A stretch of 64,000 bases of DNA from Echinarachnius parma (Eukaryota > Echinodermata > Echinoidea > Clypeasteroida > Echinarachniidae), in NCBI GenBank assembly GCA_037951105.1, contig JBAMJV010007703.1:27184-91183 (forward strand), written 5' to 3'. Positions 57,201 through 64,000 of the stretch are shown here, piece by piece. Every line of letters begins with the position of its first letter. The first letter of the stretch is position 1. The translations under genes and the position numbers were made by a program. The notes beneath the pieces were generated by a model, which worked only from the letters and a program-made list of their open reading frames with translations, was not told where the DNA came from and made no database searches.

Positions 57201-60200
57201 ACTTAGCTTGCCGGACCTAGTTACTATTGTTAATCTTGCCAACGTCTTGCGTCATACGCATATTATTTGCATACATTACAGAAGCGGTCTATTGGAAGCT
57301 TTCATATCATTGGTGAACACTATTCCCTCTTCTTCCTCGAGAAAACAAACAAATTAAGTAAATAGTAAGGATCAATGCAACCCTAAATGCTCTCAAAAGA
57401 GCATAATGGAGCAGTTCTGTACTTCTGTATCATGTCAATGACTCTCATTAGGGTCAAGCCATGATTAGGCTATTCATTTATTGATCCATTACACAGGGCT
57501 CCACACTCACCTTGTCAGGCCAGTGAAATAGTTTCTTCCCCTATTCCGGTTGCCCGAAAGAAAATTAACTGGCCCCAAAATTGTATTTCATGAGTACCGG
57601 TAAGCTTTTTACTATTGTCTCTCTTTCCTAATCACACCTGTGATTACAGATGAAGCATGACATAAAAGAGAACAAGATTTTTTTCATTTTGTCAATGTAG
57701 GGTTGAAAATCTGCTTGCCTGATCGGGCCACCAAAATATGACTTTTATACATTTTGCTGGCCCCAAGTGCAATTTCACTGGCCCCGGGCCAGCGGGCCAG
57801 TGCGAGTGTCGAGCCTTGCATTACAGCTAATGCTGTTATCCGATCCAGGAACGATCCGATTTCCCGGCGATAATCGCTTCCGAGCCGGATCCGATCCGGA
57901 TCCGGGAAATACATTTTCTCGGTTGAAAATATCGTAAAAGAATTTGCCAACCCATTTTCTCCAGTAATAATTGAAAATGTGTATGTTAGACAGTCCATTA
58001 AAGGACCTAAAGAATACAACGTACTTTGGCACTTATTCCATAGTTGATGACTTGTAAAATAGGTCTGCCGAAAAAAAATCCATGAAAATAAACACAGTAG
58101 TGATTTAAGACTAATTTTCTGATGCCAAATCTCATTTAGCAGCCAGTTTACGCCCCACCCACATTTAGGGTCCAGAATCGGCAGCGTGATTGACATGTGA
58201 TTGACAATTCATTGGCTTACGTCATGACGCGTCATCTACAGATTTTAGTTGATTAGTCCGTACTTTAGATGACGTCACAAAGACCTGTAACCTCTTCAGT
58301 TAACCTCACGAACGTTCTTTGGAAATTTATCGATATATTCATTGCAGTTTTTTCATTGTTTTGGGGGTAATTTTTTATTCTGTTCAGCTTTCAAATGCCA
58401 TGTTATCATGTAAGTAGACTACCAAAATTGTGTTGATCACAAAAAGGCTAATTTATAGCCACTTTTTGAAGGCAGTGGCTCACCAGCAAGATCGTACAAA
58501 TTTACATGTGATGTTTCCCTGTGACTGGCGGGCCGAGTTTCTGTGAATGTGTGGCGCGATGCTGAACAAACGATCGATTTCTAGGCCCAATTCACTTCGG
58601 AAAAAATACTTTTCTTGCGAAACTTAGTTAATTCTGAATAGTCTGTAACTATTTTTCTGTAAAGATTGATATGTACATGCCTCAAAGCGTCAATATTGTT
58701 AATATTATTGGCATATAAAACAAGAAAGATAAGTCTACAACGCTGCATATTTTTTCAGAGCAAATTGCAATATTATTTTTTTCCGAGATCCGAGACGATC
58801 CGAGAATCCCGTTAGCGATTTTGAATTCTACCGATCCGATAACGAGCCGGGATTTTTTCTTTACCTAACAGCTTTAATTACAGCTGTACAATAAATGGGG
58901 CAAAAGATGCTGCTCGTAAGTATCACCATGTTGCACCATGTAAGAAAGTGACTTTGATAAATTCATCCAGAAAAAATTAAATGAAATTAGCCTCAGGCCA
59001 CCAAAATTTTACAATGCTAAGTTTAATTGCCAGAATGGGCAACCAAATATAACAGTTTAAATTTATATTTCTGTTAGTGTTTTTCTTTGTTTGGGACCCC
59101 CAGATTCAGATTTCGGGCCAATCTGCCCGACTTGGCGACATGAATTTCTAGCATTGGATTATGGTAGGGTTAATTTGGGAGATTAATACTTACCCCACCA
59201 CCAACGCTGTTCCTCGCGTTCTCCATCACCTCCAGAATCAATCTCTTGGCATTCTGTGAGGGGGGAACAAAATACAGTGAAACCTCATTATTATGAGCAT
59301 CTTTGGCGTATTGAATTCAGCTCCTTATATCACATATTTCAATGTATCAGACTATCAGGGGGGTTAATAACAAAATACATCTAGAACCTAGACCAGAGAA
59401 ATTACCTCACTTTATTGGGTACTTTAAATAGCAGGGCTTGTTATAAATAAGTTCCACGGTATTGAGTTGATATCAGAAACAATGTCAAAGAACTTATCTT
59501 GAAATAATTTTTCTACAGTCAAACCTTTACCTGTCTATAAAGACCCCCAAGGGAGACATGTGGTCTTTATGGACAGGTTCATTTACATGTAAATTGCATT
59601 TAACCCTAATCCCATGGGTTATTTTGGGGACTAGAGTCCATTAGGGAGGGGGGCCATTTTGCCCCCCCCCCCCTCCTAATTTGCATATTTATGAATATTA
59701 CTGTTAAACAGTCGCTTACAAAGATGCAACATGTGTTAATTTGATTTAATCATGTCCTAATATGTATTTAAGATTTGTTAACTTACTTGGACTCGATTTG
59801 CATAATTAAGATATTTACCTAATTTGCATATTCCCCAAATTCCTGTAAAATTGTATAGATTCTGATCCAGGAACGGCAAATTAATGAGTGATACCTCTTT
59901 TATAGGGTGTTAAGGGATGACAAAACCATTTCTGATACTTATTTACACCAATCACCATGGCAACTCTGTTATTTTTACCAAATACCCTCAATTTGCCTTA
60001 AATATTGATTTCCCTACATTAAACGAAAGGGAACAAATTGTCCCATACGTAACTGTCCCAAACGTAACACGTCTTTACCAAAATCAATAAGAGCCTGCAA
60101 GAAAACCGTTATTCGTAATGAAATGAAACTTTGCCTCAATCAACTGAGTATTGTACCCTCTACCACACTGAATTACTTGTCCTCTAAATTACTTTCACAG

Positions 60201-63200
60201 AGTTTTCAACTTGAAATTTTTTTTTTTTAATCTCATTTCTTCTGGTCCCATACGTAACGCGATATATTTTATTTTATAAAATATTACCAAAGGGTATTAT
60301 GGGAAATATTTTGTGATATCCATCAGATTGAAAAAGTAGCCCCCTAAAATTAAAAATCAATTCTTTCCTTGTTACTAAATGCACTCACCTCAACCTTGCT
60401 GGCATCTCCAGTGATTCTCAGAGGTTTGTCCATGCCCGTATTGACTGGCCCTTCTTGGATCATCACCATCCTCACGCCAGCTTGCTCCTGCGTCACAAAA
60501 CAAACAAAATGTTTTCAAGTTTGTTAATTTCCAATATAAAATTTACGCTACAATGCAATACAAAGTTAAACATAGAGATATATACCAGCAATACCACATT
60601 GTTCTTCACATTTAAAAGTCTTTAATTTCCACCAAAAATGTACACAACTGTGCAATACCAAGTGACACACAAACATTTTCTCGATAGATGAATTACTATA
60701 CTCCCCAAGAAGAATATAAAGACGCAACACACTTGAGGACTAACGGATCTTTGCAGTGATGCGAGTACAAAACAAAACATACAAATGTGTATCTAGACTT
60801 CGACCTGAATAGAGCATAAGTGGCCCCACTCAGTCTAATGGCTAGAATCTTGATCTTCCTCTGAGCAAATGCCAGTGAAAACAATATGGAGTGTTTCCCT
60901 GAGGTAAGTTACAGAGGTACATGTAGTAGTTTAAAGCCAAATAACAGTTTTGGGAAAGTTACCGAAAACATCTATATTGGCCAAACTAATTGATCAATAT
61001 TGTTGAACAAGTATTTAAAAAGGGCTTGTGTGGTAAAATCTGAACCTAAGCATCGTTAAATACAGAAATATCGGAAGAAATCCAATGGCCGCCCATGAAA
61101 AGTATAAATCCACCGCCCATGAAAAGTAAAAATCCACCGCCCGTTCGCGCTGGGCTGGAGATATAGACAAGCCTGCATACCGGATACCACGTGGTCTTTT
61201 GCACGTAGCGTATGCGCGATTCTGCGTTGGCGATATATCGATTTGCGGCAAATAAGTTTTATAATTTTGCAAATAAATAGGAAATCAGTGTTACTGTGCT
61301 CTGGTTCATAACTTTATGAACCAGTGCACTATTAATCGTGGATCTTTATGTTACGGGGCCCTGCTCTCCCACCAATAACTAATTGCCAAATTTAGCCAAA
61401 TTTAACAGTGATCAACTTCCATGGTCATATTACTTGAGTTTTCTATGTAACAAGCGTATACTGTACCTGCAGGTTTCTGATGGTCTCGCCTCCCTTCCCG
61501 ATGACCAGACCCACTTTGGTGGGTGGGATCGGCATGTCAAAGGTCACATTGCCCTCGGCCTCATTCTGAGTGGCTTTGGTTATGATATCGTCAATCTTCC
61601 TCTTTGCCGACCTAAGACACAGATCAGAAAGAAAGGGAAATACATTACCTCCGCCTATAGCTTCATGTGGTCTAGGATCTAAATTGGGAACATGTTAAAT
61701 ATATGCAGATCAGCAGAGTTTGGAGATACCTAACCCTCTTATAACTAGGTTTATGTTACTGCTACAAGTTGTTTATATTCTTTTGTGTTTTAACCCTCAT
61801 ATAATAAGGTGATTTGCATGGGCCCAAGCCTCTCTTTATAATGAGGTGAAACTGTATTTATTTCCTCGTTTGATATATGAATGAAGAAATTAATGAATTT
61901 GAATATAGAATACTTACGCAATAGACTCTGGGGTTCCGGTGAGTGTTACCGTCCTCGTCACCTTATCTGTGCTCTCTGCAAAAGGGAAGAAACAAAATGT
62001 GCAAAAGCAAAAAATGAAAGTAAAATTAATCTTTCTATGAAAATCACATATTACACACTACACAGTAAAGAATTGTTTATGCATATGTCTCAAAAGGGAA
62101 GAGGGTATGTTCATGTTTTTGTATGTCATACAGACTGAACTATGATTTTCTAGGCATGTACAATTTAGACAATTGAAATATATGGAAGAACTAAGTAAAT
62201 TAGTCATCCTTTTGTAATCAGGTTGTGTCTTACTTTTTAACTAATAAGTCTCAACTTTAAACCAATGTATACTAGGCATGATCATGTAGTTGTTTTACTT
62301 TGGAGGAAGGAAATATACGGGGGCTGAGGACCATTTTGCCCCCTAATTTTCAAAACTGCCCCCTGAAATCAGTTAGTAGCCCGACATTTCGATTTAGGGT
62401 ATTATGTGAAAAATTTCTTGATATCATCCATCAGATTGGAAAAGTAGCCCACTAAAATAAAAAATTAATTTCTGCATTGTTGGAGTACACGTGCACTGCA
62501 TCTACACTGCTAGTAATAATACTTACTCTTTATTTATGGACCAGTAGGGCAAATGGAGAAGACTTTTCCAAATATAGTGATTTAGTGAACCAAAACCTGA
62601 ATCTAGAGGCCCCAAATAAAGTTTTTTTTTTTTAACATTACAGGGACAAAATTAAAATTGTATTTTCGAGACCACTTTTCAACAGAAATTAACACTCAGA
62701 AAAAACTTGTAGAACTCAATGTCAAATTACGGCAGCTCCATTGCCATTTCAGGGGCTAAATCGCCCAGAGCCCCCATGTATGTTTTCACTCCATTACAAA
62801 TTCTTTTGTTTGGTTGACCGTTGCCCACTGGGTGTGATAAATTGGCCATTACCATAATTTTGGTGACCCAAAGCAAAGTTTTAGAGGACCTGTGGCGAAT
62901 GCTTACTTTGAGCAGTGACAAACAACTGGAAAACACATTCCCTGTGTATTCTTTTTTCCTGATGTGAAAACTTAACCTCTTGCCCGTGCATATATAACTC
63001 ACATGCAAGCAAGCAAACATATTAATTGATATGGCTTTACAAAAACTACTTAATTTATTACCCCCCCCCCCCCCCCCCCCCACCATTTTTAAAACAAATT
63101 AAAATTCTACCTGAATATGAATACTATTAAAGTAAGTAATTTTGTAAAGTTATGAGAGAACATGTCAAGTCATTACATTTCATCATTGTACAGATGGATA

Positions 63201-64000
63201 TTCATACAGCTATCAGAGCTGAATTGATTGAATACAAAGCATATGGTTAGTCTGTCTTTTACATCTGTGACGGTTGAATAAAAGACCTGAATATTACTAC
63301 CACTATTTATGCAAGCTATATTGTAAATTTTGAAAGAACATGACATTTCATTTCATCATTGTACAGATTGATGTTCATACAGCTATCAGAGCTGAATTGA
63401 TTGAATACAAACACCATATTGTAGTTATTCTGTCTTTTATGTCTGCCAAAGTTGAATAAAAGACCGTGGAAAATAAACCAGAAGAGGATTCTGTTGTTGT
63501 GGGTACCTGCAGCAATCTGTATATTGCATCCAGTCTGCACTTGAAGCGTTGAGACCTGCTGACCACCCCGACCAATGACTGTTGGAAAAGACAGAATAGA
63601 AAAATTAGGGTTTATTCAACTTACCCACAAGCAGTAGAACTGTTGATTAAGACATTTATAAATTATAAATCAAAAGAAAATTCAGAGAAATCATCGCTAA
63701 ACAGAAATAGCAGTTTACTAATTATACCATAAACGAAAAGAAATTGAGAAATTGGATAGCAAATGGAAATACGAACTAGAAATGTTGCCATACAGTGTGT
63801 CCAGGTAGACATCTTTTGGAATGTCACTGAAAATAATCACAAATTAACACATGTGTGCAATGACATATATTTTCAATAAGCGAAGCCATAACCATTTTAT
63901 AACAAAGCTGCTTTATGTACAAGTATGCAATACCTCTATGGCTATGAGCTTACAATATGTAAAGGGTGCAAAAACCTAAATGGGTCTTTAATACTCACCA
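36247..64000 (-). CDS. FUBP-like: FUBP/KHSRP-like four-KH RNA/ssDNA-binding protein (partial at 5' end)
   Basis: Sixteen complete internal exons plus 2 bp of another (63999-64000) join in frame with GT-AG ends; a seventeenth, terminal exon is tentative. About 570 residues are visible. In order: KH1 ([26 protein letters not shown]), KH2 ([33 protein letters not shown]), a short linker, KH3 ([36 protein letters not shown]), an RGG/Gly-rich insert, KH4 (CGLVIGRG + [13 protein letters not shown]), a Gly/Pro-rich stretch, then Gln-rich sequence with three Tyr motifs ([32 protein letters not shown]). This is the FUBP1/2/3 architecture: single-stranded MYC-FUSE or RNA AU-rich-element binding, nuclear and cytoplasmic. 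Which vertebrate paralogue it corresponds to cannot be told. The KH3 loop is GSSG in place of a basic GxxG. The N-terminus lies beyond the window. Confidence 0.92.
37209..37548. mobile_element. MITE, GGGCTCGACACTAACATT family
   Basis: GGGCTCGACACTAACATTG at the left, AATGTTAGTCTGGAGCCC at the right, with inner GGCCAGTAAAATTTTAC/TTTATTTTACTGGCC. Relatives are at about 33098-33292 and 57494-57822; fragments near 54625, 44930 and 58985-59150. Confidence 0.75.
37629..37985. mobile_element. MITE, AAAGGGATCTAGTAAC family, best-preserved copy
   Basis: TAAAGGGATCTAGTAACTA and GTTACTAGATCCCTTTA are almost perfect inverted ends; 357 bp. Confidence 0.8.
39228..39490. repeat. About 130-bp tandem duplication
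   Basis: GGAACATTCAATAAGTCAAT, TTCAGGATACATATACCCAC and GAGACGGGACAA/G occur in two adjacent copies. Confidence 0.82.
42040..42249. mobile_element. TA-flanked MITE GAGTACCGAAG
   Basis: GAGTACCGAAGTGTGACGTC and GACGTCACTACTTCGGTACT are inverted; TA duplicates flank them. Interior TGGTTCTAAACAA/TTGTTTAGAACCA. Confidence 0.8.
42553..42680 (-). CDS. FUBP-like exon: third Tyr motif
   Basis: 128 bp: Ala/Gly/Gln start, [20 protein letters not shown] and QGQGQTPPQ; like FUBP 'DYSAAWAEYYRQQ'. It ends at a codon boundary. Read-through of the donor would add VSRT and stop. Confidence 0.9.
42690..43620. repeat. Minisatellite, about 39-bp unit with 78-bp dimer
   Basis: TCCCATACATGTCTATCCA..TCAATA(C/T)TGGAT units; the CACTTCAATATTGGAT variant recurs at 78, 119, 78, 79 and 116-bp spacing. 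A second period near 85 bp covers 43456-43620. The unit is a multiple of three and stop-poor, giving long frames on both strands that are not genes. A diverged unit also lies on the other side of the adjacent FUBP-like exon (42524-42546). Confidence 0.92.
44639..44861. mobile_element. MITE, GGGGGTGTTTCACAAAGAT family
   Basis: GGGGGTGTTTCACAAAGATT and GATCTTTGTGCAACACCCCC are inverted, with inner GTTGAACTCAACTCC/AAGTTCAACTTGG. A fragment is at 28475-28535. Confidence 0.78.
45784..45852 (-). CDS. FUBP-like exon: second Tyr motif
   Basis: 69 bp: (A)[19 protein letters not shown] and QAQ, phase 1 at both ends; like FUBP 'AWEEYYKK'. Confidence 0.85.
46540..47075. repeat. Minisatellite AACCCTAAACCTAACCGAGACCC
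   Basis: Repeated CCCAAACCCTAAACCTAAC, GAGACCCCCAATCATAACCC and CCCGATACAG units in an intron of the FUBP-like gene. A G-rich dispersed repeat interrupts it at 46775-46960. It is superficially telomere-like, but the units are irregular. Confidence 0.82.
47400..47632 (-). pseudogene. Two decayed copies of the 3' part of the FUBP-like 47.7-kb exon
   Basis: At 47403-47470 and 47553-47615 the sequence TTGGCC..GGCTGGCGTCAG..GTGCTAGGTGTAGTCT repeats the exon's donor side; spacing is about 140-150 bp with shared GACTGCA(T/G)G(G/A)TTGCAAATGT intron sequence. Confidence 0.8.
47701..47911 (-). CDS. FUBP-like exon: Gln-rich, first Tyr motif
   Basis: 211 bp: Gln-rich start, [19 protein letters not shown], then a Ser/Thr/Ala segment. 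It is equivalent to FUBP 'AAWAAYYAHYYQQQ'. Decayed partial copies lie on both sides in the introns. Confidence 0.9.
48000..48075 (-). pseudogene. Decayed copy of the 5' part of the FUBP-like 47.7-kb exon
   Basis: GAGTCGGGATAGCCTGTGGA, CTTGCTGTGCGGGCTGTTG and CCATGTCAGGAAAGAAGGAAA match 47848-47935 of the true exon and its acceptor flank, with the Gln-codon middle deleted. Confidence 0.8.
48423..48519 (-). CDS. FUBP-like exon: YNGQQ repeats and NAYNQWQQ
   Basis: 97 bp: [20 protein letters not shown], then [12 protein letters not shown], like FUBP 'QGWGNAYPHWQQQ'. Confidence 0.88.
49027..49810. mobile_element. 784-bp TIR element with three GGTAACGGAAGGAC repeats
   Basis: CATATGGGCAATTCCAC at the left and GTGGATTTGCCCATATG at the right are inverted. 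GGTAACGGAAGGAC occurs exactly at 49044, 49222 and 49429 in one direction. No long frame. Confidence 0.7.
50321..50409 (-). CDS. FUBP-like exon: Gly/Pro-rich segment
   Basis: 89 bp: [20 protein letters not shown] and [10 protein letters not shown]. Phase 2 out. Confidence 0.82.
50786..50914. repeat. Foldback hairpin CATTCTCTTCTAAAGCGTGC
   Basis: CATTCTCTTCTAAAGCGTGC and GCACGCTTTGGTAGAGAATG are inverted, as are CTTGGCATGCA and GCATGCCAAG; the loop is AT-rich. Confidence 0.78.
51217..51371 (-). CDS. FUBP-like exon: KH4 main part
   Basis: 155 bp: [20 protein letters not shown], then [20 protein letters not shown], closely like FUBP KH4. The acceptor tract (TTGGATGAATCAG) is poor in pyrimidines. 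Confidence 0.92.
51967..52201 (-). CDS. FUBP-like exon: RGG/Gly-rich linker and KH4 start
   Basis: 235 bp. The glycine-rich part has [20 protein letters not shown] and further RGG repeats, then [15 protein letters not shown], the KH4 start. Arg methylation and RNA contact are plausible. Confidence 0.9.
52525..52695. repeat. Direct repeat flanking the KH3 exon, copy 1 (empty site)
   Basis: AGCATCAAGAATACACCCTG, ACGAAGAACAGATAGGTGCA and CACTATCCTTACTGATACAA recur at 53540-53980. A further fragment is at 54300-54350. Confidence 0.85.
53057..53157 (-). CDS. FUBP-like exon: KH3 second half
   Basis: 101 bp: [20 protein letters not shown] and [14 protein letters not shown], the FUBP KH3 end. Two copies of a 170-bp intronic repeat flank it (52525 and 53540). 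Confidence 0.9.
53706..53968. mobile_element. 263-bp TIR element inserted in direct repeat copy 2
   Basis: ATGGCCTAGTCCTACTG at the left and GTAGGACTAGGCCAT at the right are inverted. It splits ACTATCCT|TACTGATACAA, which is intact in copy 1 at about 52685. No target duplication is evident. Confidence 0.82.
54764..54869 (-). CDS. FUBP-like exon: KH3 first half
   Basis: 106 bp: [20 protein letters not shown], then [15 protein letters not shown]. The loop is GSSG; human FUBP1 has GRNG here. This may weaken backbone-phosphate contact in KH3. Confidence 0.9.
55541..55579 (-). CDS. FUBP-like 39-bp linker exon
   Basis: [13 protein letters not shown], in frame at both ends, with AAATTTCAG acceptor and GTAAGC donor. 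It is also a possible cassette exon. Confidence 0.7.
56761..56784 (-). CDS. FUBP-like 24-bp microexon
   Basis: GDSFQMKE, between AG (CTTCCATAG) and GTTAGT. Multiple of three, so it could be a cassette exon. It lies in the KH2-KH3 linker and the frame is open either way. Confidence 0.6.
57101..57296. mobile_element. Fully palindromic MITE, GACCGCTTCTGTAATG family, second copy
   Basis: TCCAATAGACCGCTTCTGTA and TACAGAAGCGGTCTATTGGA are perfect inverses; centre AACTAGGTCCGGCAAGC/GCTTGCCGGACCTAGTT. 196 bp. Confidence 0.87.
57828..58890. mobile_element. About 1.06-kb relative of the 26677-27707 element, opposite orientation
   Basis: GCTGTTATCCGATCC at the left and GATCCGATAACGAGCC..TAACAGC at the right. 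The body shares GGCGCGATGCTGAACAAACG and GCAGTTTTTTCATTGTTTTG with the 26.7-kb element, inverted. It abuts a GGGCTC-family MITE (57494-57822). Confidence 0.65.
59194..59253 (-). CDS. FUBP-like exon: KH2 terminal helix
   Basis: 60 bp encoding [20 protein letters not shown], the last helix of KH2 (FUBP 'AKEMVLELI'). Confidence 0.85.
60389..60487 (-). CDS. FUBP-like exon: KH2 second half
   Basis: 99 bp, 33 codons: [20 protein letters not shown] and [13 protein letters not shown], matching FUBP KH2. Confidence 0.92.
61467..61611 (-). CDS. FUBP-like exon: KH1-KH2 linker and KH2 start
   Basis: 145 bp ending at a codon boundary. It encodes the acidic linker and [19 protein letters not shown] with the GKGG loop. 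Confidence 0.92.
61918..61975 (-). CDS. FUBP-like exon: KH1 C-terminal half
   Basis: 58 bp encoding [19 protein letters not shown](A); TLTGTPESV is the conserved end of KH1. Phase 1 in, phase 2 out. Confidence 0.86.
63061..63081. repeat. Poly(C) run of 21
   Basis: One of at least 12 G- or C-homopolymers of 15 bp or more (others: 7531, 9656, 10975, 13116, 16347, 16734, 18581, 25892, 26010, 32613, 51101). It gives a poly-Gly frame that is not a gene. Confidence 0.95.
63507..63578 (-). CDS. FUBP-like exon: KH1 GxxG loop
   Basis: 72 bp encoding (V)[18 protein letters not shown] and IQIAA. It matches FUBP KH1 'IGRGGEQISRIQQESGCKIQIA'-type sequence. The preceding exon contributes only 63999-64000. 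Confidence 0.88.

Noticed and set aside
57684-58196. 170-codon minus-strand frame
   Set aside because: Spans the end of one MITE and part of the 58-kb element; no recognisable domain, and the sequence is repeat-derived.

Overview
This window is nuclear DNA of an animal. The genes have many short exons separated by introns of about 0.2-6 kb, with GT-AG junctions and conserved intron phases. The sequence is AT-rich and crowded with short inverted-repeat (MITE/foldback) elements, minisatellites and long poly(G)/poly(C) runs. The repeat style and the genes suggest a marine invertebrate, perhaps an echinoderm or hemichordate. That placement is an inference from style; no marker in the window fixes it.

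Four protein-coding loci can be reconstructed by joining exons in frame. (1) Minus strand, 745-9199: the first five exons of an NT5DC2/NT5DC3-like HAD-type 5'-nucleotidase-domain protein, running off the left edge. (2) Minus strand, 13294-15249: the 3' part of a C2H2 zinc-finger gene with ten fingers and an acidic, SUMO-site-like N-terminal segment. (3) Plus strand, 22158-28233: the last three exons of a probably secreted protein with a netrin-like (NTR) module and a Ser/Thr-rich tail. (4) Minus strand, about 36247-64000: most of a far-upstream-element-binding-protein (FUBP/KHSRP) homologue with four KH domains, an RGG/Gly-rich linker and C-terminal Tyr-rich motifs; its 5' end lies beyond the right edge.

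The rest is introns and intergenic DNA, mostly repeats: many TIR-bearing MITEs (several with TA or longer target duplications, some nested), one broken non-LTR retrotransposon (5625-6993), two tRNA-like SINE heads and several minisatellites.

Two patterns stand out. First, exons in all four genes have decayed partial tandem copies ('exon echoes') beside them. Second, 17.2-20.95 kb holds 18 copies of a CpG-rich 12-bp motif, CACGGACGTTCG or its complement. They form a tandem block and three pairs spaced 21-22 bp, inside a gene-free stretch whose edges carry a roughly 35-bp imperfect inverted repeat. It looks like a protein-binding array, either transposon subterminal repeats or a regulatory cluster upstream of the NTR gene.
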